From Cellulomonas sp. URHE0023 (GTDB lineage: Bacteria; Actinomycetota; Actinomycetes; Actinomycetales; Cellulomonadaceae): a stretch of 64,000 nucleotides of DNA. The notes beneath the pieces are model-generated. The model was not told where the DNA came from. It made no database searches and saw only the letters and a program-made list of their open reading frames with translations. Location of the stretch: NCBI RefSeq assembly GCF_000688475.1, contig NZ_JIAN01000009.1, forward strand, positions 248,001 to 312,000, given 5' to 3'. The translations under genes were made by a program, and so were the position numbers. Below are positions 41,925-52,269 of the stretch, one piece after another. Numbering within the stretch: the first letter of the stretch is position 1; each line of letters opens with the position of its first letter.

Positions 41925-41930
41925 TAGCGT
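41925..41930 (+). promoter_or_regulatory. -10 hexamer for leaderless photolyase mRNA
   Basis: TAGCGT with 6 nt to the GTG at 41937. No ribosome binding site precedes the start. Confidence 0.45.
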
Positions 41931-41936
41931 CGCCGG

Positions 41937-43262
41937 GTGCCGACGATCCACTGGTTCCGCCGTGACCTGCGCCTGGCGGACAACCCGTCGCTGCTGGCTG
42001 CGATCCAGGCCGCTCGCGCCGACGACGGCACTGTCGTGCCGTTGTTCGTCGTCGATCCTGGGCTGTGGGCCACGGCCGGCGCACCACGGCTGGCCTACCT
42101 CGTCCGGTCCCTGCGCGCACTCGACGACGCGCTGGACGGACGCCTCGTGCTCCGGCACGGGCCCGCGCGCGACGTGGTCCCGGAGGTCGCCGCCGAGGCC
42201 GGAGTCGACGCGGTGCACGTCACCGCGTCGACCGAGCCCTTCGGTCGCCGTCGTGACGAAGGCCTGACTCTGATCCGCACCGGCTCGCCGTACGCGGTAG
42301 GTCCAGGTCTGCTCAGGACCCAGGGCGGCACACCGTTCCAGGTCTTCACGCCGTTCCGCCGGGCATGGGTGGATCACGGCTGGGCTCCCCCGGCGCCGCG
42401 TCCGGCCGGAGCCTCGTGGGCGACGCTGCGCTCCGACGGCATTCCGGCCGAACCGCCGACCGACGTGCGGCTCCCACCCGCCGGTGAGGTTGCCGCGCTA
42501 CGACGCTGGCACGAGTTCCTCCGCGACGGTCTGTCGACCTACCCGACCGACCGCGACCGACCCGATGTCGACGGCACCTCACGCATGTCCGTCCCGCTCA
42601 AGTTCGGCGAGCTGCACCCGCGGACGCTGCTCGCAGACCTGCCCCGGTCCGATGCTGCGTCGACGTTCCGCTCGGAGCTGGCCTGGCGGGAGTTCCACGC
42701 CGACGTCCTCTGGCACCATCCCGACGCCACCCGGGCGTCGCTGCGTGAGGTCGTGCCCGACGACTCCTGGGCGGCCGGCCGGGCGGAGCTCGTCGCGTTC
42801 GCCGCCTGGGCGGAGGGGCGCACGGGCTACCCGATCGTCGACGCCGGGATGCGGCAGCTGCGTGCGCAGGGCTGGATGCACAACCGGGTCCGCATGGTCG
42901 TTGCATCGTTCCTCGTCAAGGACCTGCACGTCCGCTGGCAGCGCGGCGCAGAGCACTTCATGTCCTGGCTGCTCGACGGCGACATCGCCCAGAACCAGCT
43001 GAACTGGCAGTGGGTGGCCGGGACCGGTCGGGACGCCGCACCATACTTCCGCATCTTCAACCCGGTGACGCAGGGGCGGAAGTTCGACCCGTCCGGTGAC
43101 TACGTGCGCCGCTGGATACCGGAGCTGCGAGGCGTCCCCGGGCGTGAGGTGCACGAGCCGTGGAAGCTGCGCACACCGCCCGACGGCTACCCGGCCCCGA
43201 TCGTCGACCACGCGATCGAACGCGCAGTCGCCCTCGACGACTTCCACCGCGGCCGCACCTGA
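41937..43262 (+). CDS. phr: Deoxyribodipyrimidine photolyase
   Basis: 441 residues, class I CPD photolyase. It starts IHWFRRDLRLADNPSLLAA (antenna domain), and the FAD domain follows: WREFHADVLWHHP, GYPIVDAGMRQLRAQGWMHNRVRMVVASFLVKDL and AQNQLNWQWVAGTGRDAAPYFRIFNPVTQG. The substrate-pocket tryptophans and asparagine are kept, arguing for a DNA repair enzyme rather than a cryptochrome. GTG start. Confidence 0.95.
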   Translation: MPTIHWFRRDLRLADNPSLLAAIQAARADDGTVVPLFVVDPGLWATAGAPRLAYLVRSLRALDDALDGRLVLRHGPARDVVPEVAAEAGVDAVHVTASTEPFGRRRDEGLTLIRTGSPYAVGPGLLRTQGGTPFQVFTPFRRAWVDHGWAPPAPRPAGASWATLRSDGIPAEPPTDVRLPPAGEVAALRRWHEFLRDGLSTYPTDRDRPDVDGTSRMSVPLKFGELHPRTLLADLPRSDAASTFRSELAWREFHADVLWHHPDATRASLREVVPDDSWAAGRAELVAFAAWAEGRTGYPIVDAGMRQLRAQGWMHNRVRMVVASFLVKDLHVRWQRGAEHFMSWLLDGDIAQNQLNWQWVAGTGRDAAPYFRIFNPVTQGRKFDPSGDYVRRWIPELRGVPGREVHEPWKLRTPPDGYPAPIVDHAIERAVALDDFHRGRT

Positions 43263-43269
43263 GCGTGCC

Positions 43270-43287
43270 CGGCGTCGCGTGACGCCG
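43270..43287. terminator. Hairpin between convergent genes
   Basis: Perfect 7-bp stem CGGCGTC/GACGCCG with a 4-nt loop GCGT, in the 30-nt gap between the photolyase and the convergent gene at 43293. No U-tract. Confidence 0.5.
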
Positions 43288-43292
43288 CCCCG

Positions 43293-43643
43293 TCAACGCG
43301 GGTACATCGCCCCGACCGGCCGGGTGTCGAGCGTGATGGTGAGCGCCGAGCCAGGCGCCCAGAGCATCCGCCAGAACGCTGACCAGGGGAAGGAGACGAC
43401 GAGCCGATGCGCACCGCCGGCCGACGTGTCGATCGTCAGGACGGGAGACCGAGCCCAGTCGAGCCGCGCGCGCACCTCATGCAGGCCCGGTCCCACAGGC
43501 ACGACCAACGACTGGGTCGGCCGAAGGCCTCCTACGTACGCACCGTCGACCCTGATCCGGACGTCCCGCAGGACGGCGGCGGTGTCACCCCTGCGCCGTA
43601 CGACGATCTCGGCGGTGACCGGCGGTGGCGTGTCGCGGCTCAT
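43293..43643 (-). CDS. Conserved small beta-rich protein
   Basis: 116 residues, no signal or membrane segment. The sequence alternates strands: VRIRVDGAYVGGLRPTQSLVVPVGPGLHEVRARLDW resembles PEGA-like surface-loop sequence in general outline; the end ITLDTRPVGAMYPR is polar. It probably binds or modifies something in the cytoplasm; no function can be assigned. ATG at 43643, purine-rich sequence upstream. Confidence 0.6.
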   Translation of the reverse strand: MSRDTPPPVTAEIVVRRRGDTAAVLRDVRIRVDGAYVGGLRPTQSLVVPVGPGLHEVRARLDWARSPVLTIDTSAGGAHRLVVSFPWSAFWRMLWAPGSALTITLDTRPVGAMYPR

Positions 43644-43671
43644 TCGGCGCCCCTTCCACGACGGAGCCCTC

Positions 43672-44217
43672 TCAGCCCAGCTGGGCCGCGCGGTACTCGT
43701 CCTCCAGGATCGCCATGATGATCGCGTCGCACCAGCCGTCACCGTCGCGGTACGCGTCCCGCTTGCGGCCCTCGACGCGGAAGCCGATGTTCTCGTAGAG
43801 CGACTTGGCGCGCGCGTTGATGCTGAGGACGTCGAGCTCGACCCGGTGCAGGCCGAGCCCGTCGAACGCCAGGCCGAGCACGAGCTGGATGGCCTCCGTG
43901 CCGTAGCCGCGACCGCGGTAGTGCGGGTGCATGGCCATGCGGAGGTTGGCGGACCCGACCACCTCGTCGACCTCGTTCAGCACGATCTCACCGCGGAACG
44001 TGTCGTCGCCGTCCACCGTCACCGCGAAGTCATAGCGGCCTTGCGCGGTTGCGCGACTCGCGCACCACGCATCGACCTCCTTGCGTGTGAACGTCGCCGT
44101 CGTGCCCGTCAGGCGGGTGCCTTCCGGGTCCTCGAGCATCTCCCACATCGCGTCCGCGTCGCTCGGGCGGATCGGCCGGAGCACGATCATCTCGCCCTGC
44201 AGCGTGGGCTTGTCCAT
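43672..44217 (-). CDS. GNAT family N-acetyltransferase (RimJ/RimL-like)
   Basis: 181 residues: LQGEMIVLRPIRPSDADAMWEML at the N-terminus, acetyl-CoA loop HYRGRGYGTEAIQLVL, and the RimJ/RimL tail LDVLSINARAKSLYENIGFRVEGRKRDAYRDGDGWCDAIIMAIL. Probably acetylates a protein N-terminus or a small amine. GAGAGGAG precedes the ATG by about 6 nt. Confidence 0.88.
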   Translation of the reverse strand: MDKPTLQGEMIVLRPIRPSDADAMWEMLEDPEGTRLTGTTATFTRKEVDAWCASRATAQGRYDFAVTVDGDDTFRGEIVLNEVDEVVGSANLRMAMHPHYRGRGYGTEAIQLVLGLAFDGLGLHRVELDVLSINARAKSLYENIGFRVEGRKRDAYRDGDGWCDAIIMAILEDEYRAAQLG

Positions 44218-44269
44218 CGTCCGCTCCTCTCGCGTCCGCCGAGACTACGGCCGGTTTGTGGACGCGGTG

Positions 44270-45766
44270 TTACGACCCGATCCGCTCCAGCAGCAGCTCC
44301 CGGACGCGACCCGCGTCGGCCTGCCCACGCGTCGCCTTCATGACAGCACCGATGATCGCGCCCACGGGTCCGAGGTTCCCCGAGCGGATCTTCTCGGCGA
44401 TGTCGGGCTGCGCGGCGAGCGCGGCGTCGATCGCGTCGAGGAGCGGGCCGTCGTCGGACACGACACCGAGGCCGCGGGCGGCCACGATCTCGGCCGGGTC
44501 TCCCTCGCCCGCGAGCACGCCCTCGAGCACCTGTCGGGCCAGCTTGTCGTTGATCGCGCCCTCGTCGACGAGCTTCTGCAGCTGGCCGATCTGCGTGGGC
44601 GTGACGGGGAGCGCCTCGAGCTCGACGTCCTGCTGCTTGGCCGTGCGCGCCAGCTCGCCCATCCACCACTTGCGTGCGGCGGCGGGGCTCGCGCCCGCGG
44701 CGATCGTCGTCTCGATCAGCTCGACCGCGCCGGCGTTGACCACGTCACGCATCTCGGCGTCGGCGTACTCCCACTCCGCCTGCAGCCGCCTCCTGCGCGC
44801 GGCCGGCATCTCGGGCAGGCCTGCACGGATCTCCTCGACCCAGGCGCGGTCCGGGGCGATCGGCACCAGGTCGGGCTCCGGGAAGTACCGGTAGTCCTCG
44901 GCGTCCGACTTCACGCGGCCGGACGCGGTGGTCCCGGTGTCCTCGTGCCAGTGACGCGTCTCCTGGATGATTGCGACGCCGTCGTCGAGCACGCCCGCCT
45001 GACGGCTGACCTCGTAGCGCACGGCCCGCTCGACCGACCGGAACGAGTTGACGTTCTTGGTCTCGGTGCGGGTGCCCAGTACCGACTCGGGCGTCGGACG
45101 GATCGAGACGTTGACGTCGGCACGGACGTTGCCGCGCTCCATCTTGGCCTCGGAGACGCCCAGGGCACGGAAGATGTCGCGCAGCGTCTGCACGTAGGCG
45201 CGGGCAACCTCGGGCGCACGCGCACCGGCGCCCTCGATCGGCTTGGTGACGATCTCCACCAGCGGGATGCCCGCACGGTTGTAGTCGACCAGCGAGTACT
45301 CGGCACCGTGGATGCGCCCGTCGGAACCGCCGATGTGGGTGTTCTTGCCGGCGTCCTCCTCCATGTGCGCGCGCTCGATCTCGACACGGAAGATGCTCCC
45401 GTCGTCCAGCTCGACGTCGACCCAGCCCTCGTACGCGATGGGCTCGTCGTACTGCGACGTCTGGAAGTTCTTGGGCACGTCCGGGTAGAAGTAGTTCTTC
45501 CGCGCGAACCGGCAGCTCTCGGCGATCGAGCAGTTGAGCGCCAGGCCGATGCGGATCGCGTACTCGACCGCGGTCGCGTTCACGGCCGGCAGAGCGCCCG
45601 GGAGCCCGAGGGAGACGGGTGTGACCTGGGTGTTCGGCTCGGCGCCGAACGTGACCTCCGCGCCGTCGAACATCTTGGTGCGCGTGCCGAGCTCGACGTG
45701 CACCTCGATCCCGATGACCGTGTCGTAGCGCGCGACGGCGTCGTCGTAGTCCACCAGCGTGCTCAT
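44270..45766 (-). CDS. gatB: Asp-tRNA(Asn)/Glu-tRNA(Gln) amidotransferase subunit B
   Basis: 498 residues. GatB core: [18 protein letters not shown] near the N-terminus, [20 protein letters not shown], and the phosphorylation/amidation channel residues ([28 protein letters not shown]), followed by the YqeY-like C-terminal domain ending in LLLERIGS. It activates Glu-tRNA(Gln) and Asp-tRNA(Asn) with ammonia from GatA. ATGA overlap with gatA; last gene of gatCAB. Confidence 0.97.
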   Translation of the reverse strand: MSTLVDYDDAVARYDTVIGIEVHVELGTRTKMFDGAEVTFGAEPNTQVTPVSLGLPGALPAVNATAVEYAIRIGLALNCSIAESCRFARKNYFYPDVPKNFQTSQYDEPIAYEGWVDVELDDGSIFRVEIERAHMEEDAGKNTHIGGSDGRIHGAEYSLVDYNRAGIPLVEIVTKPIEGAGARAPEVARAYVQTLRDIFRALGVSEAKMERGNVRADVNVSIRPTPESVLGTRTETKNVNSFRSVERAVRYEVSRQAGVLDDGVAIIQETRHWHEDTGTTASGRVKSDAEDYRYFPEPDLVPIAPDRAWVEEIRAGLPEMPAARRRRLQAEWEYADAEMRDVVNAGAVELIETTIAAGASPAAARKWWMGELARTAKQQDVELEALPVTPTQIGQLQKLVDEGAINDKLARQVLEGVLAGEGDPAEIVAARGLGVVSDDGPLLDAIDAALAAQPDIAEKIRSGNLGPVGAIIGAVMKATRGQADAGRVRELLLERIGS

Positions 45767-47274
45767 CGCGCGATCTCCAACTCAGGTGCCTTCAGCAGCA
45801 GCGGACCTTCCCAGGACGTCTCGAGAAGCATCTCGAGGGCCGCGCCCACGCGGTACAGCCGGTCGTCCGCCTTCGCCGGCGCGAGGATCTGGAACCCGAC
45901 CGGCAGGCCGTCGTCGGACAGGCCGGACGGCAGCGACATCCCCGGGATCCCGGCGAGGTTGGCGGGGATCGTCGCGACGTCGTTCAGGTACATGGCCAGC
46001 GGGTCGTCGAGCTTCTCCCCCAGCTTGAACGCCGTGGTCGGCGCGGTCGGGGAGACCAGGACGTCTGCCTGCTCGAACGCGGCGGTGAAGTCGCGCTGGA
46101 TGAGCGTGCGGACCTTCTGCGCCGAGCCGTAGTAGGCGTCGTAGTAGCCCGCCGACAGCGCGTAGGTGCCCAGGATGATGCGGCGCTTCACCTCGTCGCC
46201 GAACCCCTGGCCACGCGTGGCTGCCATGACGCGCTCGGCGGTCGGGTTGTCCTCGGGGATGACCCGCAGGCCGAACCGCATACCGTCGAACTTGGCCAGG
46301 TTGCTGGACGCCTCGGCCGGAAGGATCAGGTAGTACGCCGCGAGCGCGTACGTGAAGTGCGGGCAGGAGACCTCGACGATCTCCGCGCCCGCGCTCTGCA
46401 GCACCTCGAGCGACTCGTGGAACCGCGCGAGCACGCCGGGCTGGTACCCCTCACCCTGCAGCTCGGTGATGACGCCGACGCGCACCCCGGACAGGTCCCC
46501 GGTCGCACCCCGACGGGCGGCGTCCACCAGGCCGGGGAGCGGCTCGTCGATCGAGGTGCTGTCGCGCGGGTCGTGGCCGCCGATCAGCTCGTGCAGCAGC
46601 GCCGAGTCCAGCACGGTGCGCGTCACGGGACCGGCCTGGTCCAGTGACGACGCCAGCGCGATGAGCCCGTAGCGCGACACCCCGCCGTAGGTGGGCTTCA
46701 CGCCGACCGTGCCCGTGACGGCGGCCGGCTGACGGATCGAGCCGCCGGTGTCCGTGCCGATGGCCAGCGGCGCCTCGTAGGCTCCGACGGCCGCGGCCGA
46801 ACCGCCGCCCGAACCGCCGGGGATCCTGTCGAGGTCCCACGGGTTGTGCGTGTTCCCGTACGCGGAGTGCTCCGTCGAGGAGCCCATGGCGAACTCGTCC
46901 ATGTTCGTCTTGCCCAGGATCGGCAGACCCGCGGCCTTGATCTTCTCGACGAGCGTCGCGTCGTACGGCGGCACCCAGCCCTCGAGGATCCGCGACCCGG
47001 CCGTCGTAGGCAGACCCTTGGTCACGACGACGTCCTTGACCGCGATCGGGACGCCCGCCAGCGCGTGCAGCGACTCCCCTGCGGCCCGGCGCGAGTCCAC
47101 GTCGGCGGCGACGGCCAGCGCCTCCTCGCCGCTCACGTGCAGGAACGCATGGACCGCATGCTCGACACCGGCGATGCGGTCGAGGTGTGCCTGCGTCGCC
47201 TCGACGCTGGACACCTCCTTCTTGGCCAGGGCGTCCGCGAGCGCCGCGGCTGAGATCCTCGTCAGGTCGCTCAC
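45763..47274 (-). CDS. gatA: Asp-tRNA(Asn)/Glu-tRNA(Gln) amidotransferase subunit A
   Basis: 503 residues, amidase-signature enzyme. The Ser-cisSer-Lys triad is Lys at position 80 (GVPIAVKD), Ser in [15 protein letters not shown] and Ser in [14 protein letters not shown]. It supplies ammonia from glutamine to GatB. GTG start overlapping the gatC stop (GTGA). Normal length. Confidence 0.97.
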   Translation of the reverse strand: MSDLTRISAAALADALAKKEVSSVEATQAHLDRIAGVEHAVHAFLHVSGEEALAVAADVDSRRAAGESLHALAGVPIAVKDVVVTKGLPTTAGSRILEGWVPPYDATLVEKIKAAGLPILGKTNMDEFAMGSSTEHSAYGNTHNPWDLDRIPGGSGGGSAAAVGAYEAPLAIGTDTGGSIRQPAAVTGTVGVKPTYGGVSRYGLIALASSLDQAGPVTRTVLDSALLHELIGGHDPRDSTSIDEPLPGLVDAARRGATGDLSGVRVGVITELQGEGYQPGVLARFHESLEVLQSAGAEIVEVSCPHFTYALAAYYLILPAEASSNLAKFDGMRFGLRVIPEDNPTAERVMAATRGQGFGDEVKRRIILGTYALSAGYYDAYYGSAQKVRTLIQRDFTAAFEQADVLVSPTAPTTAFKLGEKLDDPLAMYLNDVATIPANLAGIPGMSLPSGLSDDGLPVGFQILAPAKADDRLYRVGAALEMLLETSWEGPLLLKAPELEIAR

Positions 47275-47570
47275 GCGTCCTCCCCCAGGATCTGCGGGAC
47301 CGCGAACTTGCCGTCGATCGACGCGGGCGCGGACGCCAGCACGAGGTCCCGGTCCACCGGGGCCTCGGGCACGTCGGCACGGAACACGTTGGTCAGCGGC
47401 AGGGGGTGGCTGGTGGCCGGCACGTCGGGCGTGGCGATCTCGCTCACGCGCGCGACCGACTCGACGATGACGTCGAGCTCGCCCGCAAGGCGGTCGAGCT
47501 CCGCCGACGTCAGGTCGATCCGTGCCAGGCCCGCCACGCGCGCGACCTCGTCGCGAGAGAGGGTGGACAT
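47271..47570 (-). CDS. gatC: Asp-tRNA(Asn)/Glu-tRNA(Gln) amidotransferase subunit C
   Basis: 99 residues; starts [28 protein letters not shown], the GatC helix that wraps GatA and GatB, with [20 protein letters not shown] in the middle. TAGACT 6 nt before the ATG suggests that the gatCAB operon is leaderless. Confidence 0.95.
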   Translation of the reverse strand: MSTLSRDEVARVAGLARIDLTSAELDRLAGELDVIVESVARVSEIATPDVPATSHPLPLTNVFRADVPEAPVDRDLVLASAPASIDGKFAVPQILGEDA

Positions 47571-47576
47571 GCCCGA

Positions 47577-47582
47577 AGTCTA
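47577..47582 (-). promoter_or_regulatory. -10 hexamer for leaderless gatCAB mRNA
   Basis: TAGACT on the reverse strand with 6 nt to the ATG at 47570. The position of the hexamer and absence of a ribosome binding site support leaderless translation. Confidence 0.45.
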
Positions 47583-47610
47583 GACGTGCCCGCTCACCCG
47601 CTCCCCACGT

Positions 47611-48126
47611 TCAGACGCGCGCGCCTGGGTGCTCCACACCCGCGCCGACCCGCGACACGCCGTCGGCGGCGGCACGCAGCGTGGCGACGTCGATCTTGCT
47701 CATCGTGAACATCGCGTTCAGGGCTCGGCCGGCACGTTCGGGGTCGGGGTCGGAGATGAGCGTCGGAAGGGCCTCAGGGATCACCTGCCACGACAGACCC
47801 CACCGGTCGACCAGCCACCCGCACTGCCCGGGCGTGCCGCCGTCCGCGAGGAGCGCGTCCCACACACGGTCGCACTCCTCCTGGTCCGGAACCATGATCT
47901 GCAGGGAGAACGCGTCGCTGTGCGGGTGCCCCGGTCCGCCGTTGAGCGCCTGGATCTCGAGCCCGTCGAGCACGAACGTCACGTTGAACGCGGTGCCCGC
48001 CGGCTGAGGCCCGCCCTCTGCGTAGCGGGCGACGTCGACGATCCGGGAGTTCGCGAAGATGGAGACGTAGCGCTCTGCGGCCTGCTCCGCCGCGTCGTCG
48101 AACCACAGGAACGGGGTGATGGACAT
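47611..48126 (-). CDS. VOC-family glyoxalase-like protein (PhnB type)
   Basis: 171 residues: SITPFLWFDDAAEQAAERYVSIFANSRI, then ALNGGPGHPHSDAFSLQIMVPDQEECDRVWDALLADGG and CGWLVDRWGLSWQVIPEALP. This is the 3-demethylubiquinone-9 3-methyltransferase-like/PhnB branch. Metal site incomplete, so its role is unclear. It has GGAGG about 8 nt before the ATG at 48126. It ends 40 nt from gatC. Confidence 0.88.
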   Translation of the reverse strand: MSITPFLWFDDAAEQAAERYVSIFANSRIVDVARYAEGGPQPAGTAFNVTFVLDGLEIQALNGGPGHPHSDAFSLQIMVPDQEECDRVWDALLADGGTPGQCGWLVDRWGLSWQVIPEALPTLISDPDPERAGRALNAMFTMSKIDVATLRAAADGVSRVGAGVEHPGARV

Positions 48127-48241
48127 CTCGGTACCTCCGGTGTGTGCGACGCGCGGCCGGGTGCCTGCGTCGTCCTTCACGAGGTGGTCGGAGCCGCCGC
48201 GACGATCTCGACATCCCTGTCGCAGGCGTTCTTCCCGAACG

Positions 48242-48652
48242 TCAGCCCGACGCTGCCGCGAGGACGAGCGCGAGCAGCGCCTGTGCGTAGGCGTCCGCCG
48301 CGTCGTCGGCGCTGAACACCTGCTCGGGCCGTCCGGCGACCTCGACGAGGACCTGGTAGCCGCCGAACGTGGAGCGGGCGAGGCTGCGGAACGTCCCGCC
48401 CAGGAGCTCGCGGAGCTGGTCCTCGCGCGGCAGCCACAGCGCGTCCTCCTGCCGCACCGAGTCGAGCGCCCACTCCGTGGTGCCGTTGAACCCCAGGATC
48501 GTGCCGGTCGGGTACTCGCGCGGCTCGACCACCATGTCCGCGATCGTGAACACCTGGTCGTCCAGCACGCGCACGGCGAACGCGTCACCCGGCCGGGGGT
48601 GCCACCGCAGCCCTGCATCGTGGAGCCGCTGGGCGAGCGCGACGCTGATCAT
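48242..48652 (-). CDS. Conserved actinobacterial protein, function unknown
   Basis: 136 residues starting MISVALAQRLHDAGLRWHP. Strand-rich with EYPTGTILGFNGTTEWALDSVRQEDALWLPRE and FGGYQVLVEVAG. Homologues in Streptomyces and related genera are sometimes labelled pilus assembly protein CpaE without basis, since no ATPase motif is present. No signal peptide. Its ATG lies at 48652; the upstream open frame lacks family similarity. Confidence 0.6.
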   Translation of the reverse strand: MISVALAQRLHDAGLRWHPRPGDAFAVRVLDDQVFTIADMVVEPREYPTGTILGFNGTTEWALDSVRQEDALWLPREDQLRELLGGTFRSLARSTFGGYQVLVEVAGRPEQVFSADDAADAYAQALLALVLAAASG

Positions 48653-48748
48653 CCGAGGGCCAGCACGGACGCACGCCGGCTCAAGACACGGACGTCGGGT
48701 ACCGCGCGCACGCCAGTCATCTTCGTATCGTGCCCGAATCGTGCGACG

Positions 48749-48767
48749 TCGGCCGGTTGCCGGCCGA
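48749..48767. promoter_or_regulatory. Perfect inverted repeat upstream of the GH16 gene
   Basis: TCGGCCGG-TTG-CCGGCCGA, 8-bp arms with a 3-nt spacer, in the 250-nt divergent region 138 nt before the GH16 start. It could be an operator or a chance GC-rich repeat. It differs from the CelR/CebR-type TGGGAGCGCTCCCA site, and I see no such site here. Confidence 0.3.
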
Positions 48768-48904
48768 TTCGGTCCTGCGGTTCGTCCAGGAAACCCGAAT
48801 GCCGGGGTCATGGGCGTCGATAGACCGATGCGAATGCGCCTCCCGCCCGGACCAGCGCTGATCCGTCAGGACAGCGACCCTCCCGAACGAGAAGACCTGA
48901 TCAC

Positions 48905-49876
48905 ATGACGCGACTGCGCCGGACGACGGTGTCCGCCATGATCCTCGGCACGACGATGTTCAGCATGAGCCTGCTCGGCGCGAGCGCCGCCACGGCGTCC
49001 GGGACGAGCACCTGCAGCGCTCTGTTCGACGACTTCAGCTACACCTCCCCGAGCGACAGTCGCTTCACGGGCAACGGCTGGCAGGCACGCACCAACGCGG
49101 GCGGTCCCGGCGTCGTGGGCGCCGGGTGGTCGTCGAGCAACATCACCTTCCCGACCGTCGACGGTTCCACGGTGGCGCGACTCACGGCCTCCACCAACGG
49201 GAATGCCGCCGGCACCTCGCAGGCTGAGCTCCTCACCGGTCAGCGCCGGTTCAAGGACGGCACCTACGCCAGCCGGATCAGGTTCACCGACAGCCCCACG
49301 TCGGGCAAGGACGGTGACCACGTCAACGAGACGTTCTTCGCCATCGGTCCGCAGCAGCGCTTCGACTACGACCCCGAGTACAGCGAGCTCGACTTCACGG
49401 AGTACCTGCCCAACGGCGGCTGGGGTGCCGCCGGTCCGATCGCGTACCAGACGAGCTACAACGGCTACCGCCTTGACCCCTGGGACCCGCACAACGCGCA
49501 CTCGCAGCAGACGCGCAGCCTGAACGGCTGGCACACCGTGGTGACGCAGGTGTCCGACGGGCACGTCACGTACTCCATCGACGGTGTGCTGCTCGGTGAC
49601 CACACGGTCGACGAGCAGACCGGCCAGTTCCCCGTCGCGCCGCGGGCCCCTATGTCGGTGAACTTCAACCTCTGGTTCATCGACACCGCGGGCCACAAGG
49701 GCGGCCGGAGCACGTACACCCAGGACGTCGACTGGTTCTACTACGCCAAGGACCAGGTCATCGCGCCGAGCGAGGTCACCGCGACCGCGACGGCCCTGCG
49801 CTCGGCCGGAACGACCCACCTGGACACGCTGGACTCGGGGTCGTGCGGCGCGTCCACCACCACCAGCACCCGCTGA
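48905..49876 (+). CDS. Secreted GH16-family beta-glucan/galactan hydrolase
   Basis: 323 residues. Signal peptide MTRLRRTTVSAMILGTTMFSMSLLGASAATA with ASA-A cleavage. The catalytic segment is EYSELDFTEYL (Glu-Leu-Asp-Phe-Thr-Glu, matching the GH16 E-x-D-x-x-E arrangement), preceded by ETFFAIGPQQ and followed by WHTVVTQVSDGHVTYSIDGVLLG. It probably acts on external beta-1,3 or mixed-linkage glucan. No carbohydrate-binding module is attached; the last 40 residues are Ser/Thr-rich. Confidence 0.85.
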   Translation: MTRLRRTTVSAMILGTTMFSMSLLGASAATASGTSTCSALFDDFSYTSPSDSRFTGNGWQARTNAGGPGVVGAGWSSSNITFPTVDGSTVARLTASTNGNAAGTSQAELLTGQRRFKDGTYASRIRFTDSPTSGKDGDHVNETFFAIGPQQRFDYDPEYSELDFTEYLPNGGWGAAGPIAYQTSYNGYRLDPWDPHNAHSQQTRSLNGWHTVVTQVSDGHVTYSIDGVLLGDHTVDEQTGQFPVAPRAPMSVNFNLWFIDTAGHKGGRSTYTQDVDWFYYAKDQVIAPSEVTATATALRSAGTTHLDTLDSGSCGASTTTSTR

Positions 49877-49908
49877 CGTCGCCACCGGGTGGGTGGCCCG
49901 GCTCGACA

Positions 49909-49969
49909 CAGGGCGAGCGCCGTCCGCACCCGTGGCCCCTCAACCGCGGTGCAGACGACGCTCGCCCTG
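49909..49969. terminator. Long inverted repeat after the GH16 gene
   Basis: CAGGGCGAGCG (49909-49919) and CGCTCGCCCTG (49959-49969) are perfect 11-bp arms around a 39-nt loop, between the convergent GH16 and isomerase genes. It probably terminates one or both transcripts. No U-tract. Confidence 0.5.
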
Positions 49970-50019
49970 CTCTGCGAGACGCGCGCGCACTCCCGATCCG
50001 CGCGCACCTCCCCCCGGGA

Positions 50020-51021
50020 CTACCTCGTGCTGAATGCCGCGTCGAACGACGCAGCGGGTGCGTCGAACGCGTTGCGGCGGACGAACTCCAGAGCCTGCGG
50101 TGCCCCGACGAGCCGGTCCATCCCCGCGTCCTCCCACTCCACCGAGATCGGTCCGGCGTAGCCGATCGAGTTGAGCACCCGGAACGCGTCCTGCCACGGC
50201 ACGTCCCCGTTGCCCGTGGACACGAAGTCCCACCCCCGGCGCGGGTCCCCCCACGGCAGGTGGCTGCTCAACCGGCCGTTGCGGCCGTTGCCCAGACGCT
50301 TCTTCGTGTCCTTGCAGTCGACGTGGTAGATCCGGTCCCGGAACTCCCACAGGAAGCCGACGGGGTCCAGGTCCTGCCAGACGAAGTGGCTGGGGTCCCA
50401 GTTGAGCCCGAAGGCGGGACGGTGCCCGATCGCCTCGAGCGTGCGCACGGTGGTCCAGTAGTCGTAGGCGATCTCGCTGGGGTGCACCTCGTGCGCGAAC
50501 CGGACACCGACCTCGTCGAACACGTCGAGGATCGGGTTCCAGCGGTCGGCGAAGTCCTGGTAGCCCGCCTCGACCGTCTCCGCCGACACCGGCGGGAACA
50601 TCGCGACGTACTTCCAGATGCTCGACCCGGTGAACCCGACGACGGTGTCGACACCGAGCTTCGCGGCGATCCGGGCGGTGTGCTTCATCTCCTCGGCGGC
50701 CCGCTGCCGGACGCCCTCCGGGTCGCCGTCGCCCCAGACGCGGTCCGAGACGATGTCCCGGTGCCGCTGGTCGATCGGGTCGTCGCACACCGCCTGACCC
50801 TTGAGGTGGTTCGAGATCGCCCACACCTTGAGGTTGTACTTCTCGAGCAGAGCGAGCTTGCCGGCCACGTACTCGTCGTCGTCCCAGCGCCACGGGTCCA
50901 GGTGGTCGCCCCAGCAGGCGATCTCGAGGCCGTCGTAGCCCCACGACGAGGCGAGCCGCGCGACCTCCTCGAACGGCAGGTCGGCCCACTGGCCCGTGAA
51001 CAGGGTGATCGGTCGTGCCAT
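50020..51021 (-). CDS. Sugar phosphate isomerase/epimerase (IolE-like TIM barrel)
   Basis: 333 residues, xylose-isomerase-like AP_endonuc_2 fold. [42 protein letters not shown] at the N-terminus, metal-site residues in [41 protein letters not shown] and [12 protein letters not shown] (the E-H-D-H-E set of the family). It may isomerise a keto-sugar or be a 3-keto-sugar lyase/epimerase. It follows the dehydrogenase by 2 nt, so the two act together. Confidence 0.88.
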   Translation of the reverse strand: MARPITLFTGQWADLPFEEVARLASSWGYDGLEIACWGDHLDPWRWDDDEYVAGKLALLEKYNLKVWAISNHLKGQAVCDDPIDQRHRDIVSDRVWGDGDPEGVRQRAAEEMKHTARIAAKLGVDTVVGFTGSSIWKYVAMFPPVSAETVEAGYQDFADRWNPILDVFDEVGVRFAHEVHPSEIAYDYWTTVRTLEAIGHRPAFGLNWDPSHFVWQDLDPVGFLWEFRDRIYHVDCKDTKKRLGNGRNGRLSSHLPWGDPRRGWDFVSTGNGDVPWQDAFRVLNSIGYAGPISVEWEDAGMDRLVGAPQALEFVRRNAFDAPAASFDAAFSTR

Positions 51022-51023
51022 CG

Positions 51024-52199
51024 TCAGCTCTCCTCGTCTACCGGGGTCCAGATGCTGTGTGAGGCGGCCGACCGCTCGACAGCGTCGAGCACACGCTGGA
51101 TCACGAGCCCGTCCGCGAAGCTGGGCTCCGGCTGCCGCTGCTCGGCGATCGCCGTCACGAGGTCCACGGCCTGGTGCGTGAACCCGTGCTCGTAGCCGAG
51201 CCCGTGCCCGGCGGGCCACCACGCTCCGACGTACGGGTGCTCCGGCTCCGTCACGACGATGCGTCGGAAGCCGGCCTCGGCCGCGGGTTGGGCAACGTCG
51301 AAGAAGTGCAGGACGTTCATGTCCTCGAAGTCGAACGCGAGCGAGCCCGCCGACCCGTTGATCTCGAGGCGGATCGCGTTCTTGCGGCCCCACGCGAACC
51401 GGGTCGCCTCGAACGTCGCGAGCCCGCCGCCGGACATCCGGCCGAGGAAGACTGCCGCGTCGTCGACCGTGACCGGACCCGTCTCGGTGCCGGCCGTCCC
51501 GTGCAGCCCCGACGAGGACGCAGCCACCGGCCGCTCGTGCACGAAGGTCTCGAGGAGGGCCGACACACCGGTGACCCTCTCGCCCGTGACGAACTGAGCG
51601 AGGTCGACGATGTGCGCGCCGATGTCCCCGAGGGCGCCCGAGCCGGCCTTCTGCTTGTCGAGGCGCCAGGACAGCGGCGCGTTCGCGTCGGCGATCCAGT
51701 CCTGCAGGTACTGCGCCCGCACGTGCCGCACGGTGCCGATCCGGCCGTCCGCCACGAGCTGTCGAGCCAGCTGGATCGCCGGAACCCTCCGATAGGTGAA
51801 CCCGACCATGGCCAGCTGGCCGTTGGCGCGCGCCGCCTCCGCCGCCTCGGCCATCGCCACCGCTTCGGCCACGCTGTTGGCGAGCGGCTTCTCGCACAGC
51901 ACGTGCTTGCCCGCCGCGAGCGCAGTGATCGCGATCTCGGCGTGGGTGTCGCCAGGCGTGCAGATGTCGACCAGGTCGATGTCGTCACGCGAGACGAGCG
52001 CCTTCCAGTCCGTCTCCACGCTGGACCAACCGAGCCGCGCGGCAGCAGCGGTGACCGCGGCGTGGTCGCGGCCGGCGATCGCTGCCATGTCGGGATGCAG
52101 GGGCAGGTCGAAGAAGTGCGGTGCGGTGCGCCAGGCCTGCGAGTGCGCGACGCCCATGAACGCGTAGCCGACCATGCCGACGCCGAGACGCTCTGTCAT
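51024..52199 (-). CDS. Gfo/Idh/MocA-family oxidoreductase
   Basis: 391 residues. N-terminal Rossmann domain [16 protein letters not shown] (G-x-x-G-Y-x-x-x-G), catalytic lysine in CEKPLANS, and C-terminal substrate-binding domain with [16 protein letters not shown]. Family members oxidise hydroxyls of sugars or inositols with NAD(P). The GxxGYxxxG form and linkage to isomerase and ROK regulator fit sugar or polyol catabolism. Ends 2 nt before the isomerase start; starts 70 nt after the binding-protein gene. Confidence 0.92.
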   Translation of the reverse strand: MTERLGVGMVGYAFMGVAHSQAWRTAPHFFDLPLHPDMAAIAGRDHAAVTAAAARLGWSSVETDWKALVSRDDIDLVDICTPGDTHAEIAITALAAGKHVLCEKPLANSVAEAVAMAEAAEAARANGQLAMVGFTYRRVPAIQLARQLVADGRIGTVRHVRAQYLQDWIADANAPLSWRLDKQKAGSGALGDIGAHIVDLAQFVTGERVTGVSALLETFVHERPVAASSSGLHGTAGTETGPVTVDDAAVFLGRMSGGGLATFEATRFAWGRKNAIRLEINGSAGSLAFDFEDMNVLHFFDVAQPAAEAGFRRIVVTEPEHPYVGAWWPAGHGLGYEHGFTHQAVDLVTAIAEQRQPEPSFADGLVIQRVLDAVERSAASHSIWTPVDEES

Positions 52200-52269
52200 G
52201 TCTCTTGCCTTCCTGTCTGTGCAGCCGGGCGGGCCGCGGACGACCCGCCCGGCACGGTGTGGTCGCAGA

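Noticed and set aside
48905..49876. CelR/CebR operator (TGGGAGCGCTCCCA) upstream of the GH16 gene
   Set aside because: No such sequence is present between 48653 and 48904.
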